Origin: Lautropia sp.
GTDB lineage: Bacteria > Pseudomonadota > Gammaproteobacteria > Burkholderiales > Burkholderiaceae_E
Assembly: GCA_030532425.1 (NCBI GenBank)
Contig: JAUNLD010000003.1
Span: 1 to 64,000 of the forward strand
Direction: 5' to 3'
Length of the DNA: 64,000 bases
A model generated the notes under the pieces. That model was given only the letters and a program-made list of their open reading frames with translations, made no database searches and had not been told where the DNA came from. This document shows, piece after piece, positions 17,771-28,661 of the stretch. The translations under genes and the position numbers were made by a program. The first letter of the stretch is position 1. Each line of letters opens with the position of its first letter.

Positions 17771-20700
17771 TCAATCGAACTGCCGGCGGGCGTTGTGCCA
17801 CAAGCGCATCCAGGGCGAGTGATCCAGCCCCGACTGGGCCAGCTCGCGCGGCGTCCACGACCACTGCGCCAGCCGGAACACCCGCTCGGGGTGCGGCATC
17901 ATGATCGTGGCGCGACCGTCGGCACTGGCAAAGCCGGTGGCCCCCTGCGGCGAGCCATTGGGGTTGAGCGGATAGGTTTCGGTGGGCTGGCCATGGCCAT
18001 CCACGTAACGCATCGCCGGGTTGGCCGCAGCCACGCGGCGGGCCAGCTCTGCCGGCTCAGCAGCCCCTTCACCCGGCCGGCCGTAGTCGGCCCGGCCCTC
18101 GCCGTGCGAGACGACGATCGGCAGGCGGTCGCCCGCCATGCCCTGCAGCCACAGCGAGGGTGAAGGCATGATCTCGACACTGGAAAAACGCCCTTCATAC
18201 TGCTCCGAGCGGTTGCGCACGAAACGCGGCCAGGCCTCGGCGCCCGGAATCAGCCCCTTCAGGTGCGAAAGCATCTGGCAGCCGTTGCACACGCCCAGCG
18301 TCAGTGTGTCGGCGCGCTGGAAGAAGCCGGCAAAGGCATCGGCCAGCTGCGGGCTGAACAGGATGGTGCGCGCCCAGCCGGCGCCGGCGCCCAGCACGTC
18401 ACCATAGGAAAAGCCGCCGCACACCACCAGCGCCTGGTAATCCGCCAGCTGGCGGCGACCGGCGATCAGGTCGCTCATGTGGACATCATGGGCCTCGAAA
18501 CCGGCCAGATCGAAGGCGGCCGCCATCTCGCGCTGGCTGTTGACCCCCTGCTCGCGCAGCACGGCCACCTTCGGACGCTGCCCCCCGATGGCCGGGGCCG
18601 GCATGTTCTGCCAGGCCTCGGTCGAGGAGGCCGACAGATGCACCGACAACGGTGCCGGCATGCCGGCATCGGCCCCCTCCAGCGCAAAGGACTCGGCCAC
18701 GCAGGCCGGATCATCGCGCAATGCGGCGATGCGATGGCTGGTTTCGGCCCAGGCCTGTTGCAGCGTGGCCCGCGGCATGCTGAACAGGCAGCGGGCATCG
18801 TTGTGGATCTCGATGGTGTCCTGCCCGTTGGGCAGGCCAACGACGTGGGCATGGTCCGAGAGCCGATGCTGCCGCAGCAGCCCCAGCAGGCGGTCACGGT
18901 GGGCCCGGCTGACCTGCAGCACCACGCCCGGCTCCTCGTTGAACAGCGCCCGCAGCACCCGCTCCTCGCGCAGCTGTGCCACCTGTTCGGGGCGAATCTT
19001 GAAATCGCCGGCATCGGCCACGTTCGGATCGATGGTCAGCATGTCGAGCTGCAACGACACGCCGCAATGTCCGGCAAACGCCATCTCGCAGACGGTGGCA
19101 AACAGGCCCCCATCCGAGCGGTCGTGATACGCCAGCAGCAGCCCCTGGGCCTGCGCCTCGCGCACCGCCGCCCACAACCGGACCAGGCGATCGGGCTGTT
19201 CCAGGTCGGCCGGCCTGTCTCCCGTGCGCCCGGTCACCTGCGCCAGCGCCGAGCCGCCCAGGCGTTGCTGGCCCGCGCTCAGGTCGACCAGCACCAGGCA
19301 GGTCTGCGGGTCGGCCACCAGCTCAGGCGTCAACGCCCGGCGCACATCATCCACCGGCGCATGCGCCGTCACCACCAGCGACACCGGCGAGCCGACCTCG
19401 TGCTGCACATCGTCGGCCTGCCAGCGGGCACGCATCGACAGCGAATCCTTGCCCACCGGGATGCTGATGCCCAGCTGAATGCACAGCTGGCTGGCCGCCT
19501 CCACCGCCGCATACAGCGCCGCGTCCTCGCGGGCACTGCCGGCATTGGCCATCCAGTTGGCCGAGAGCTTGGTCAGACCCAGCTCATCGGGCACGGCCGA
19601 CAACAGGTTGGTCAGCGATTCGGCAATCGCCAGCCGCGAGGCGGCCGCCGCATCCAGTACCGCCACCGGCGAGCGTTCGCCCATCGCCAGCGCATCGCCG
19701 CCGTGGCCACGGTAATCCAGCAGCCCGACGGCACAGTCGGCCACCGGCACCTGCCAGGGGCCCACCATCGGGTCGCGCACGCTCAGGCCGCCCACGCTGC
19801 GGTCGGCAATCGTCACCAGAAAGGCCTTGCTGGCCACCGCCGGCAGTTGCAGCACCTGCCGCGCCAGCGTATCCAGCGTCAGCCCGCTCAGATCCATGCC
19901 GGGAGCCGGCGCCGCCCCGGATGTGCGCCCCTCGCGGCGCAGCCTGGGCGATTTGCCGAACAGCACGTCCATGCCGATGTCCACGGCCGGCGGCTGTCCC
20001 TCGGCCGTCAGGCTCAGATGCTGCGCGTCCGTCACCACGCCCACCACGGCCATCGGGCAGCGCTCACGCGCGCACATGGCCTGCAACTGCGGCAGACGCT
20101 CGGGCGCAATGCCCAGCACGTAGCGCTCCTGCGATTCATTGCACCAGATCTCGGCCGGCGACATGCCGCTTTCGGCCACCGGCACCTGGGCCAGATCGAA
20201 GCATGCGCCCCGGCCGGCATCGTGGGCCAGCTCGGGAAAGGCATTGGACAGTCCGCCTGCACCCACATCGTGAATGGACAGCACCGGGTTGTCTTCGCCC
20301 AGCGCCCGGCAGGCATTGATGACTTCCTGCACCCGCCGCTCCATCTCGGGGTTGGCGCGCTGCACCGATGCAAAATCCAGCTCGGCGGCATTGCTGCCCA
20401 CCCCCATGCTGGAGGCCGCACCACCCCCCAGGCCGATGCGCATGCCGGGCCCACCCAGCTGCACCAGCAAGGTGCCGGGCGGCAGCGGCTTCTTGTGCTG
20501 GTGGATCTCGTCCACCGAGCCGACGCCGCCCGCAATCATGATCGGCTTGTGGTAGCCCCACGCCACCTGACGGCCTGCCTCATCGGCCTGCGGTGCCGTC
20601 TCGAAGGTACGGAAATAGCCCAGCAGATTGGGGCGGCCGAATTCATTGTTGAACGCGGCGCCCCCCAATGGCCCCTCGATCATGATCGACAGCGGCGACG

Positions 20701-21823
20701 CCAGCGTCGGCGGCTGACTGGCGTCGGCCTCCCAGGGCTGCTGCCAGCCGGGGATGCGCAGATTCGACACGGTGAAGCCGGTCAGGCCGTAACGCGGGCT
20801 GCCGCCACGCCCGGTGGCTCCCTCGTCACGGATCTCGCCCCCGCTGCCGGTGGCCGCGCCCGGATGCGGCGCGATGGCGGTCGGGTGGTTGTGGGTCTCC
20901 ACCTTCAACAGCCGGTGCACGGAGCGCCCGGACCACTGGTAACGGCCCGAAGCGGCATCGACATCCCACGACTGGATGGTGCCGCCCTGCAGGATGGCGG
21001 CGTTGTCCGAATACGCCACCACCGTGCCCTGCGGATGGGCCTTGTGCGTCTCGCGTATCAGCCCGAACAGCGAACGCTCCTGCGGCTGGCCATCGATGAC
21101 GAAATCGGCATTGAAGATCTTGTGACGGCAGTGCTCGGAATTGGCCTGCGCAAACATCATCAGTTCGACATCGGTGGGATCGCGCCGCAGCGCCTCTCCA
21201 TAGACGCGGGCCAGATAATCGATCTCGTCACCCGAGAGCGCCAGGCCCAGCCGGACATTGGCCTCGGCCAGCGCAGCCTGGGCATCGGCACCCAGAACCA
21301 CCGTGCTCATTGGCACCGGCGCATGATCGGCAAAGAGCCGGGCCGCATCCGGCTGCGCATCGAACCAGCTCTCGGTCATCGGGTCGTGCAGGCAGCCGGC
21401 CAGCGCCAGGCGACGCGGGCCGTCGAGCTCGCCCGCCTTGCTGCCACCCAGCAGCCCGCGCTTGAAACCGAGGCGATAGCGGATGCCACGCTCGATGCGG
21501 ACGACGTCCTCGAAGCCGGCATGGTGCAGGATGTCGATGGCCTTCGACGACCACGGCGAGCGCGTGCCGGCCCGCGCCGTCACCCACAGCGAGCGCTGAT
21601 GACGCTCGTCGTCGGCTACGGACAGGGGCGCTTCATCCACCAGCAACTGCAGGCGTTCCAGACGCTCGCCTGCCAGGGGTTCGCGTGCGGCCAGCAGGTA
21701 AAACCAGGAGGCCTCGACCGATTCGATCGATGCATCCACCGCCTGCAGGCGCTGCAACAGGGATTTGGCACGGAAACTGCTCAAGGCCTGCCCGCCGGGC
21801 AGGAGCTGGTGGGAAAGATTCAT
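17771..21823 (-). CDS. purL: Phosphoribosylformylglycinamidine synthase
   Basis: A 1350-residue single-chain PurL (large type), which makes FGAM from FGAR, glutamine and ATP in purine synthesis. In order it has an N-terminal PurS-like part, the first synthetase half with [11 protein letters not shown] and [20 protein letters not shown], and the second half with [10 protein letters not shown] glutaminase domain follows, with the nucleophile in [10 protein letters not shown] and the His of [10 protein letters not shown] near the C-terminus. Length is normal for proteobacterial PurL. It stands alone and diverges from gdhA with about 200 bases between. No PurR-like operator was recognised. Confidence 0.97.
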   Translation of the reverse strand: MNLSHQLLPGGQALSSFRAKSLLQRLQAVDASIESVEASWFYLLAAREPLAGERLERLQLLVDEAPLSVADDERHQRSLWVTARAGTRSPWSSKAIDILHHAGFEDVVRIERGIRYRLGFKRGLLGGSKAGELDGPRRLALAGCLHDPMTESWFDAQPDAARLFADHAPVPMSTVVLGADAQAALAEANVRLGLALSGDEIDYLARVYGEALRRDPTDVELMMFAQANSEHCRHKIFNADFVIDGQPQERSLFGLIRETHKAHPQGTVVAYSDNAAILQGGTIQSWDVDAASGRYQWSGRSVHRLLKVETHNHPTAIAPHPGAATGSGGEIRDEGATGRGGSPRYGLTGFTVSNLRIPGWQQPWEADASQPPTLASPLSIMIEGPLGGAAFNNEFGRPNLLGYFRTFETAPQADEAGRQVAWGYHKPIMIAGGVGSVDEIHQHKKPLPPGTLLVQLGGPGMRIGLGGGAASSMGVGSNAAELDFASVQRANPEMERRVQEVINACRALGEDNPVLSIHDVGAGGLSNAFPELAHDAGRGACFDLAQVPVAESGMSPAEIWCNESQERYVLGIAPERLPQLQAMCARERCPMAVVGVVTDAQHLSLTAEGQPPAVDIGMDVLFGKSPRLRREGRTSGAAPAPGMDLSGLTLDTLARQVLQLPAVASKAFLVTIADRSVGGLSVRDPMVGPWQVPVADCAVGLLDYRGHGGDALAMGERSPVAVLDAAAASRLAIAESLTNLLSAVPDELGLTKLSANWMANAGSAREDAALYAAVEAASQLCIQLGISIPVGKDSLSMRARWQADDVQHEVGSPVSLVVTAHAPVDDVRRALTPELVADPQTCLVLVDLSAGQQRLGGSALAQVTGRTGDRPADLEQPDRLVRLWAAVREAQAQGLLLAYHDRSDGGLFATVCEMAFAGHCGVSLQLDMLTIDPNVADAGDFKIRPEQVAQLREERVLRALFNEEPGVVLQVSRAHRDRLLGLLRQHRLSDHAHVVGLPNGQDTIEIHNDARCLFSMPRATLQQAWAETSHRIAALRDDPACVAESFALEGADAGMPAPLSVHLSASSTEAWQNMPAPAIGGQRPKVAVLREQGVNSQREMAAAFDLAGFEAHDVHMSDLIAGRRQLADYQALVVCGGFSYGDVLGAGAGWARTILFSPQLADAFAGFFQRADTLTLGVCNGCQMLSHLKGLIPGAEAWPRFVRNRSEQYEGRFSSVEIMPSPSLWLQGMAGDRLPIVVSHGEGRADYGRPGEGAAEPAELARRVAAANPAMRYVDGHGQPTETYPLNPNGSPQGATGFASADGRATIMMPHPERVFRLAQWSWTPRELAQSGLDHSPWMRLWHNARRQFD

Positions 21824-22024
21824 GATGACCGACCGCCGGAATGCCAGTGCTGTGGCTGTTATGGTGCTGAACCCGCGATTATAGGGGGCCGTTTCCTGCC
21901 TGCCCGGAGGACACCAGAGAAAATGGTTGCCCCCATGCGCCAGAAGCCCCCAAAACCGTGCCTGTCATGCCCTTCGGGGGTAGCATAGGGTTTTCCATTT
22001 CCCTATGACACACGGAGACTCTTC

Positions 22025-23296
22025 ATGTCGAACCTGTCGTATCTCACGCCGCATGCCGGCAGTCCCTGGGATACTTACCTCGCTCAGGTCGATCAGGTCA
22101 CACCTCATCTCGGCAAGCTGGCCCGCTGGGTCGAAACCCTGAAAAAACCCAAACGTGCCCTGATCGTCGACATCCCGATCGAGCTCGACAACGGCACCAT
22201 TGCCCATTTCGAGGGATTTCGCGTACAGCACAGCCTCTCGCGCGGGCCCGGCAAGGGGGGCGTGCGCTATCACCCGGATGTGACGCTGGAAGAAGTGATG
22301 GCGCTGTCGGCATGGATGACCATCAAGAACGCAGCGGTCAACATCCCCTACGGCGGTGCCAAGGGCGGGATCCGCGTCGACCCCAAGCAGCTCTCCGCCA
22401 ACGAACTTGAAAAACTCACCCGCCGTTATACCAGCGAGATCGGCATCATCATCGGGCCCTCCAAGGACATCCCGGCCCCGGACGTGAACACCAACGGCCA
22501 GATCATGGCCTGGATGATGGACACGTACTCGATCAACCAGGGCGGTGTCGTCACCGGCGTCGTCACCGGCAAGCCGGTCGAACTGGGCGGATCGCTCGGC
22601 CGCGTCAAGGCCACCGGCCGCGGCGTCTTCCTCACCGCACGTGAGGCAGCCAAGAGCCTCGGCATCGACCTGCAGGGCGCCCGCGTCGTCGTGCAGGGCT
22701 TTGGCAACGTCGGCAGCATCGCCGCCGAACTGATGGCCGAGAGCGGTGCCAAGGTGGTGGCGGTGCAGGACCACACCGGCGCCATCCAGAACGACAAGGG
22801 GCTGGACATCGTGGCCCTGCAGGCCTACGCCCGCAAGAACGGCGGCATCCAGGGCTTTGCCGAGGCCGAGGCGCTCGATACCGAGGAATTCTGGGGCCTG
22901 CCCTGCGACATCCTGATTCCGGCCGCCCTCGAAGGCCAGATCGACGACAGGCGCGCCCAGCGTGTCAAGGCCCGGCTGGTGGTCGAAGGGGCCAACGGCC
23001 CTGTCACCAAGGCTGGCGACCAGGTCTTCAACGATCGTGGCATCACCGTCGTGCCCGATGTCATCGCCAATGCCGGCGGCGTCATCGTGTCGTACTTTGA
23101 ATGGGTGCAGGATTTCTCCTCCTTCTTCTGGGGCGAGGACGAAATCAACCAGCGGCTGGAAACCATCCAGCTCAACGCCTTCCGCGACATCATGCAGCTG
23201 GCGGCCAGCAAGGGCGTGACGCTGCGCACCGCCGCCTACATCATCGCCTGCGAGCGCGTGCTGCGCGCCCGCGCCGAGCGCGGTCTGTACCCATAA
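22025..23296 (+). CDS. gdhA: Glutamate dehydrogenase
   Basis: A 423-residue Glu/Leu/Phe/Val dehydrogenase family enzyme that interconverts glutamate and 2-oxoglutarate plus ammonia. [18 protein letters not shown] and [13 protein letters not shown] hold the substrate and catalytic lysines, and [15 protein letters not shown] is the nucleotide-binding motif. The length (about 420) is that of the hexameric NAD-type enzymes common in Burkholderiales, rather than the about 450-residue NADP type of enterics; the cofactor is therefore an inference. A CGGAG ribosome site precedes the ATG. A hairpin downstream (23314-23336) separates it from the convergent yceH gene. Confidence 0.93.
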   Translation: MSNLSYLTPHAGSPWDTYLAQVDQVTPHLGKLARWVETLKKPKRALIVDIPIELDNGTIAHFEGFRVQHSLSRGPGKGGVRYHPDVTLEEVMALSAWMTIKNAAVNIPYGGAKGGIRVDPKQLSANELEKLTRRYTSEIGIIIGPSKDIPAPDVNTNGQIMAWMMDTYSINQGGVVTGVVTGKPVELGGSLGRVKATGRGVFLTAREAAKSLGIDLQGARVVVQGFGNVGSIAAELMAESGAKVVAVQDHTGAIQNDKGLDIVALQAYARKNGGIQGFAEAEALDTEEFWGLPCDILIPAALEGQIDDRRAQRVKARLVVEGANGPVTKAGDQVFNDRGITVVPDVIANAGGVIVSYFEWVQDFSSFFWGEDEINQRLETIQLNAFRDIMQLAASKGVTLRTAAYIIACERVLRARAERGLYP

Positions 23297-23313
23297 GCAG
23301 GTCCGGTGCAGCC

Positions 23314-23336
23314 GCCCTGCCCGTTTCAGGCAGGGC
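23314..23336. terminator. Hairpin after gdhA
   Basis: GCCCTGCC (23314-23321) and GGCAGGGC (23329-23336) form a perfect 8-bp stem with a 7-base loop, between the convergent gdhA and yceH genes. No T-run follows. Confidence 0.45.
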
Positions 23337-23386
23337 CAGCAGCCGGCAGGCCTGCCCGCCCGGACGGCCTGCCCTGCCAGGTGTCA

Positions 23387-24094
23387 TCAGGCCCCGTCAG
23401 ACGGCATCCGTGCCGCCTCCAGGGCCTGCACGCGGGCGCCCAGCGCCTGCACCTGCTCTTCCAGCACCGCCAGCCGCTGCATCAGCGCCGCCGGTGCAGC
23501 CTGATCCTGCGGCCCGCCGTCGGCACCGGACGCCCCGGCACCACCCACTGCCGCCTCACTGCCTGATGCCTCCACCTCCGCATCGGCCGGCACCGACAGA
23601 CAATGGCGCCAGCGCTGCTCACGCGCGCCAGGCTGGCGCGGCATCAGCACCACCAGGGGGCCGTCGGCACGGCCGGCCATCTCGTGCAGATAGGCCTCCA
23701 CCGACGAGGTATCGGCAAAACGCGCCAGCCGCTCGACGTGCGCCCGCAGCTCGGCCGCCGTCTGTGGTCCGCGCAGCATCAGCACCGCCAGCAGCGCCGC
23801 CGCTTCGCCGGGAATGCCCAGCACCCGCCCCATGTTGTGCTCGTAGCGCGTCACCCGGCTGCCGCTGGATTCGATCACCAGCGACTGCTCGCGCAGCCCC
23901 TCCAGCGCCTGCAGCAGCTGCGACTCATCCAGGTTCATCACCGGATCGCGATTGCTGCGCTGGTTGCAACCATGGAGCAGCGCGTTCAACGACATCGGAT
24001 AGCTGTCGGGCACCGTCCTTTCCTTTTCCAGCAACACCGCCAGCGCCCGTGCCTCGACTGCCGACAGCAGCGGCCGCGTCTGCGATTCCGTCAT
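23387..24094 (-). CDS. yceH: YceH family protein (DUF480)
   Basis: A 235-residue YceH/DUF480 protein with two winged-helix-like units. [27 protein letters not shown] near residues 12-38 and [14 protein letters not shown] are the family hallmarks. The C-terminal 25 residues ([21 protein letters not shown]) form a short coiled coil. An acidic/Gly-Ala linker lies between (about residues 175-205). The biochemical function is unknown. It is convergent with gdhA. Confidence 0.85.
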   Translation of the reverse strand: MTESQTRPLLSAVEARALAVLLEKERTVPDSYPMSLNALLHGCNQRSNRDPVMNLDESQLLQALEGLREQSLVIESSGSRVTRYEHNMGRVLGIPGEAAALLAVLMLRGPQTAAELRAHVERLARFADTSSVEAYLHEMAGRADGPLVVLMPRQPGAREQRWRHCLSVPADAEVEASGSEAAVGGAGASGADGGPQDQAAPAALMQRLAVLEEQVQALGARVQALEAARMPSDGA

Positions 24095-24386
24095 CGGTTT
24101 CTCCTTGGATCCGGGACCCTTCCCGCGAAGGCTCGATTATCACCCGGGCAGGCCACCGGCTGCACGTTCCCGCAGGGCTTCATTCACGGCACCAGGCCAG
24201 CCCGCCGTGATTCAGGCCCCGCCCAGCCTACCCAGCCTACCCGGCACTGGCCGGATTCAGGCCCGGGTTCCGCACCGGCAGGCGCCCCACCTGGGCTAGA
24301 CTGCAGGCATCCAGCCAGACGCGGCCCCTGCCGGCCTCCCGGCCCGGGGCAACGCCGCTACCCGCCTTCCGTCACGGAGTCCGCCG

Positions 24387-26306
24387 ATGAACGACGCCCC
24401 CTTGATTTCAGCCACCGTCCGGCCCGCCTCATCCTTTCAGCCCGGTTATTTTCTTGATATCAAGACGATACGGCAGCGGGAGGAAGACGGACTGGCGCGC
24501 ACGCCCCCCGGCACCCTGATGGCGGCGGCCGGGGCTGCCGTGGCCGAAGTGGCGCTGCGCCTGTGGAAGACGCTGCCCGCCGATGCTCCGGTACTGTTGC
24601 TGGTCGGGCCGGGCAACAACGGCGGTGATGCGCTGGTGGCCGGGCGCCACCTGCGCCGGGCCGGCCTTCAGGTTCAGGCCGCCATTGTCGATACGCTGAT
24701 GCAGACCCCGCCCCGGGCCACTGATGCCTGTGCGGCCTGGCAGGCCTGGCGTGCCGACGGCCACGACTTCTTCCCGCTCAGCAAGGTGCCTGCCCGCTTG
24801 CAGCCCGACATGCTGGTGATCGACGGCCTGTTCGGCATCGGCCTGAGCCGGGCGGTCGATGCCCCACTGGCGGCCCTGATCCAGGCGGTCGATGCGGCAG
24901 GTGCCACCGTGCTGGCCATCGACGTGCCCAGCGGCCTGGATGCCGACACCGGTGCAGCCGTGGGCGGGGGCGCACTGATGCGTGCCGACCAGACCGTCAC
25001 CCTGATCGGCGACAAACCCGGTCTGCACACCGGCGACGGCCTGCGCCATGCCGGCACCGTCTGGCTGGCGCCCCTGCTCACGCCACCCTCCCCGCCCCCC
25101 ACGCCCGCCGGCGGCGTCCGCCTCGACAGCGCCTGGGCGCATGCGCATCAGCCCCACCGCCCCCTCGATGCCCACAAGGGCACGGCCGGTGATGTGCTGA
25201 TCGTCGGTGGCCGCCTGGGCATGGCCGGTGCGGCCCGGCTGGCAGCACGCGGTGCCACCGCCGCTGGCGCTGGCCGCGTCTGGATTGGCACCGAAGCCCC
25301 CGGACAGCCTCCCCGACCGTCACTGGCTGCACGTTCGCGTCAGGCACGCGCGCGGCGCAGGCACGCCCCAGCCAGCCTTGCCCTTTCCAGTCCGGCGCGT
25401 GCCACGATGCACCCACCCGCTCCGGGTCTGACAGCCCCCGCCGGTCCGTCCGCGCATCGCAGATACCCGGGTGCCCGTCCCCTGCCCGACGCCCCGGGCA
25501 CACGCGCCGCAACACGGGCGGCCAGTGCCGCCCTGCTCCCCCAGCCGTTCCAGCCGGAGCTGTCATCCGCCCCCATCGACCCGCAACACCCCGAAACGAT
25601 GCAATTCGTCTGGCAGGACGGCATCGGCTGGCCCGGCCATGCGCCCGTGCTGGTGGTGGGCTGCGGCCTGGGGCAGGACAGCACCGCCCGGCGCTGGCTA
25701 CAGCAGGCCCTGACCAGCCAGGCCGCCCTGGTGCTGGATGCCGATGCCCTCAACCTGCTGGCCGCCGGTGCGGTTCGCCCGGGCCGCATCGCCGCGCCCT
25801 GCATCCTCAGCCCTCACCCGCTGGAGGCCGCCCGCCTGCTGGCCACCGACATGGCCCAGGTACAGGCGGATCGCATCGGCGCCGCGCGCAGGCTGGCCCG
25901 CCGCTTTGGCGCCGTCGTCGTGCTCAAGGGAGCGGGTTCGGTGATTGCCCGGCCCGATGGCCACTATGCCCTCAACACCAGCGGCCATCCGGTGCTGGGC
26001 ACGGCCGGCACCGGCGACGTGCTGGCCGGCACCATGGCCGCCCTGCTGGCGTCGCTGCTGCGCCAGCAGGTGCCTGCCACCGATGCGGCCTGGCGGGCTG
26101 CCTGTCTGGGCACCTGGCTGCACGGGCGTGCCGGCCAATGGCTGGCCCAGACCCGGGGGCCTGCCGGCATCCCGGCCAGCCAGGTGGCTGGCGGATACCC
26201 GGCGATCCTGGCGGCGCTGGCGCGCCATGCCCAGGCCCTTGAGCGCCGGCGCCCGTATCCCGAGGGCCGTGGGGGTGCTGTCCAGCATCCCCCTGAAGCG
26301 GGCTGA
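24387..26306 (+). CDS. nnr: Bifunctional NAD(P)H-hydrate epimerase and dehydratase, with a low-complexity insert
   Basis: A 639-residue metabolite-repair enzyme. The N-terminal YjeF epimerase half (about 1-235) has VGPGNNGGDALVAGRHLRR and DVPSGLDADTG. The C-terminal dehydratase half has HKGTAGDVLIVGGRLGMAGAARLA, SPHPLEAARLL, VVLKGAGSVIA and GTAGTGDVLAGTMAALL. The pair repairs hydrated NADH and NADPH. Family members are about 500 residues. Here roughly 90 extra Pro/Ala/Arg-rich residues (about 305-405, DNA near 25300-25600) break the dehydratase half after AGAGRVWIG and before VLVVGCGLGQD. The frame stays open across it, so the gene is not visibly broken. The insert may be a disordered loop. 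Confidence 0.88.
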   Translation: MNDAPLISATVRPASSFQPGYFLDIKTIRQREEDGLARTPPGTLMAAAGAAVAEVALRLWKTLPADAPVLLLVGPGNNGGDALVAGRHLRRAGLQVQAAIVDTLMQTPPRATDACAAWQAWRADGHDFFPLSKVPARLQPDMLVIDGLFGIGLSRAVDAPLAALIQAVDAAGATVLAIDVPSGLDADTGAAVGGGALMRADQTVTLIGDKPGLHTGDGLRHAGTVWLAPLLTPPSPPPTPAGGVRLDSAWAHAHQPHRPLDAHKGTAGDVLIVGGRLGMAGAARLAARGATAAGAGRVWIGTEAPGQPPRPSLAARSRQARARRRHAPASLALSSPARATMHPPAPGLTAPAGPSAHRRYPGARPLPDAPGTRAATRAASAALLPQPFQPELSSAPIDPQHPETMQFVWQDGIGWPGHAPVLVVGCGLGQDSTARRWLQQALTSQAALVLDADALNLLAAGAVRPGRIAAPCILSPHPLEAARLLATDMAQVQADRIGAARRLARRFGAVVVLKGAGSVIARPDGHYALNTSGHPVLGTAGTGDVLAGTMAALLASLLRQQVPATDAAWRAACLGTWLHGRAGQWLAQTRGPAGIPASQVAGGYPAILAALARHAQALERRRPYPEGRGGAVQHPPEAG

Positions 26307-26380
26307 AGCGTGTCAGTGTCGTGAACTGCTTGGGGGCCCCGCGGAACCACCTGCCGTTGCGCGCCCCCTTCAAGGCGCCT

Positions 26381-27049
26381 TCAAACCTCCTTCAGGCGCC
26401 CGCGCTCGATCTCCAGCCGGCGGCCACAACGCGCGGCCAGACGCAGATCGTGCGTGACCAGGATCAGCGTCGAGCCGGCGTCACGATTCAGTGCAAACAG
26501 CAGCTCGATCACCCGCTCACCGGTGGCATGATCGAGGCTGCCGGTCGGTTCGTCGGCAAACAACAAGGCCGGTGAGGGCGCAAAGGCCCTTGCCAGGGCC
26601 ACCCGCTGCTGCTCTCCCCCCGACAGCGTGCGCGGATAATGGTGCATGCGCTCGGCCAGCCCCACCCGCGCCAGCAGCGCTTCGGCCTGGGCGCGGGCGG
26701 CCGGGTTGCCCGCCAGCTCCAGCGGCAGCATGACGTTTTCCAGCGCCGTCATCGATGGCAGCAGCTGAAAGGACTGAAAGACGAAGCCGACATGGGCCGC
26801 CCGCCAGCGGGCACGCTGCTCCTCATCCCAGTCGAACAGCGACTGCCCCGCCACCAGCACCCGGCCCGTGCTGGGCAGATCCAGCCCCGCCAGCAGGCCC
26901 AGCAGCGTCGATTTGCCCGAACCGGACGCACCGACGATCGCCACGGTCTCGCCAGCAGCCACCTCGAAGCTGATGTCTTGCAGGATCGACAGGGTACGAT
27001 CACTGTCTGGTACGCTCTTGCCCAGTTGTTCGACGCGAATCAGCGACAT
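26381..27049 (-). CDS. ybbA: YbbA-type ABC transporter ATPase
   Basis: A 222-residue ABC ATPase of the LolD/MacB/YbbA class. Walker [10 protein letters not shown] is at residues 40-48, signature [15 protein letters not shown] near 142-156, Walker [13 protein letters not shown] near 162-173, and an H-loop in [14 protein letters not shown]. It is divergent from tesA, as in many proteobacteria, which supports the ybbA name. In enterics the permease ybbP follows ybbA, but here the downstream neighbour is nnr on the other strand, so the permease must be elsewhere or missing. Confidence 0.85.
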   Translation of the reverse strand: MSLIRVEQLGKSVPDSDRTLSILQDISFEVAAGETVAIVGASGSGKSTLLGLLAGLDLPSTGRVLVAGQSLFDWDEEQRARWRAAHVGFVFQSFQLLPSMTALENVMLPLELAGNPAARAQAEALLARVGLAERMHHYPRTLSGGEQQRVALARAFAPSPALLFADEPTGSLDHATGERVIELLFALNRDAGSTLILVTHDLRLAARCGRRLEIERGRLKEV

Positions 27050-27146
27050 GAAGACTTCCTTGAAGAATGGCAGACGGCCGCATCGCGGCCCACGGATGGC
27101 CGCGGCAGCCCGGCCGCTTGCAGCCAGCGCTCACGACGGCCCCCCG

Positions 27147-27953
27147 ATGGTAATGCGCCTGCCCGCCGATGCCGCCGCCATCCGTCGGCCCTCGCGCCGC
27201 TGGCTGCTGGGTGCCACCCTGGCAGCCCTGGGCGGCATGCTGGCCGGCGCACGCACCGGGCGGGCGGCCTCCCCGCAGGCAGATGCGCCGCAGGCGGCTC
27301 AAGCCGGGATCCGGCTTGCGACGGGCACGGTGCCCCACACCGGTACGGCTACAGCCACGGGTGCGGGCAAGGATGTGACAACGGCCGGGCCGGTGCTGCT
27401 GGTGCTGGGTGACAGCCTGTCGGCCGCCTATGGCCTGCGCCAGGAACAGGGCTGGGTCAGCCTGCTGGCCCGACGGCTGGCCGATGACGGGAGTGACCTG
27501 CGCCGTCCCAACTGGCGGGTCGTCAACGCCAGCATCAGCGGCGAGACCACCGCAGGCGGCCGCAACCGCCTGCCGGCGCTGCTCGAGCAGCACAAGCCGG
27601 CCCTGGTGCTGATCGAGCTGGGCGGCAACGACGCGCTGCGCGGCCTGCCCCTGGCTGCCGCCTCGGCCAACCTGCAACAGATGGTGCGCGATGCCCATGC
27701 CGCCGGTGCCCGCACCCTGCTGGTGGGCATGCAGATCCCGCCCAACTACGGCCGTGCCTACGCCACGCAGTTCGAGCAGATGTTCGTGCAGGTGGCCAGA
27801 CAGAACGGCAGTGCGCTCGTCCCCTTCATCCTGGAAGGATTCGGGCACGACCGCAGCTGGTTCCAGGCCGATGGCATCCACCCCAACGCCGACGCCCAGC
27901 CCAAAATGTTGGATAATGTCTGGCCTGTACTGAAAACGCTGCTACTCCCCTGA
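27147..27953 (+). CDS. tesA: Multifunctional acyl-CoA thioesterase I / lysophospholipase L1
   Basis: A 268-residue SGNH-hydrolase. Catalytic blocks are VLGDSLSAAYGL (Ser), the Gly of ASISGETTAGG, the Asn in GGNDALRG and the DGIHPN Asp-His pair. The N-terminus has a twin-arginine-like export signal (RRPSRRWLLGATLAALGG), then an Ala/Thr-rich linker of about 50 residues before the enzyme fold. The Tat-like signal is unusual, since TesA normally uses Sec. The ATG at 27147 is chosen to place the signal at the N-terminus; the frame can also start at 27048 or 27096. It is divergent from ybbA. Confidence 0.85.
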   Translation: MVMRLPADAAAIRRPSRRWLLGATLAALGGMLAGARTGRAASPQADAPQAAQAGIRLATGTVPHTGTATATGAGKDVTTAGPVLLVLGDSLSAAYGLRQEQGWVSLLARRLADDGSDLRRPNWRVVNASISGETTAGGRNRLPALLEQHKPALVLIELGGNDALRGLPLAAASANLQQMVRDAHAAGARTLLVGMQIPPNYGRAYATQFEQMFVQVARQNGSALVPFILEGFGHDRSWFQADGIHPNADAQPKMLDNVWPVLKTLLLP

Positions 27954-28028
27954 CATGCAGGAGCCCTGACAAGGCCTGCATGGCATATTGCCTGCCGCAA
28001 CAGCGTTTGCAGCAGCGCCACCCTGCCC

Positions 28029-28113
28029 GCCCGAGTGGTGAAACTGGTAGACACAAGGGACTTAAAATCCCTCGACTTCGGTCGTGCCGGTTCGATTCCG
28101 GCCTCGGGCACCA
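28029..28113 (+). tRNA. tRNA-Leu (anticodon UAA)
   Basis: Acceptor arms GCCCGAG (28029-28035) and CTCGGGC (28103-28109) pair fully, followed by encoded ACCA. The anticodon loop CTTAAAA gives anticodon TAA. The T-arm GGTTCGATTCC is normal and the variable arm is long, as expected for leucine. Confidence 0.95.
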
Positions 28114-28196
28114 CTTCATGGCACGCGTCACAACCTGGGCAGCCTCCCCAGGCCATGCCCGTCGTGTCCGTTCAACGCCATGTTTTGCCCCAGCGC

Positions 28197-28224
28197 TTGC
28201 GTTTCTCAAACGCTTCGTTATAAT
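28197..28224 (+). promoter_or_regulatory. Promoter of the first tRNA-Gly
   Basis: TTGCGT (28197-28202) and TATAAT (28219-28224) are separated by 16 bases. The -10 box is a perfect consensus, 15 bases before the mature tRNA. Confidence 0.65.
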
Positions 28225-28236
28225 CATGGCTTCTTC

Positions 28237-28333
28237 GACGCGGGAATAGCTCAGTTGGTAGAGCGCAACCTTGCCAAGGTTGAGGTCGCGAGTTCGAGAC
28301 TCGTTTCCCGCTCCAGATTCTGGCCGGCAGATG
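28237..28333 (+). repeat. 97-base direct repeat carrying tRNA-Gly, copy 1
   Basis: Identical base for base to 29680-29776. It covers three bases before the tRNA, the whole tRNA and 18 bases after it. The two copies flank a single hydrolase gene. Confidence 0.9.
28240..28315 (+). tRNA. tRNA-Gly (anticodon GCC), copy 1
   Basis: Acceptor GCGGGAA (28240-28246) pairs with TTCCCGC (28305-28311), and CCA is encoded at 28313-28315. The anticodon loop TTGCCAA gives GCC. It is part of a 97-base block repeated exactly at 29680-29776. Confidence 0.96.
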
Positions 28334-28354
28334 TCATCAGCAGCCTGCCCGCTC

Positions 28355-28381
28355 AAAAAGGGACCATGCGGTCCCTTTTTT
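28355..28381 (+). terminator. Intrinsic terminator after tRNA-Gly copy 1
   Basis: AAAAAGGGACC (28355-28365) and GGTCCCTTTTT (28370-28380) form a perfect 11-bp stem with a 4-base loop, ending in a T-run. Confidence 0.85.
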
Positions 28382-28661
28382 CATTTCTGCACGGCACGAC
28401 CTCCCGGATCGCCCGGGACCATGCCCCGCTGCCTGACACCCTGCCGGAAACCGGGTTTTGCGACCCTTGCCGGCCACCGCCACCAGGCGACGGCTTTGGG
28501 CTTGGCTCCCGCCCCCCGTCAGCGCAAGAGCATGCCCCGTCATGACCGCTTCTGGCCATGCGCAAGGATCAGCCGGGCTGAGATGAATGTCATTGCCGCG
28601 TGCGGCATCCGTATGGACAATGGGCCGATCAGATCGCCCAGGCACCATCGCGGAGGCCTTC

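Noticed and set aside
18263..21988. A very long plus-strand open frame opposite purL (over 1200 codons), and a similar one opposite the amino acid importer (1328-3145)
   Set aside because: They lie antisense to intact, clearly recognisable genes, are rich in His, Arg, Gln and Pro without domain patterns, and arise from the high third-position GC of the real genes.
28029..28315. Protein frames running through the tRNA genes
   Set aside because: They overlap well-folded tRNAs with encoded CCA and have no homology.
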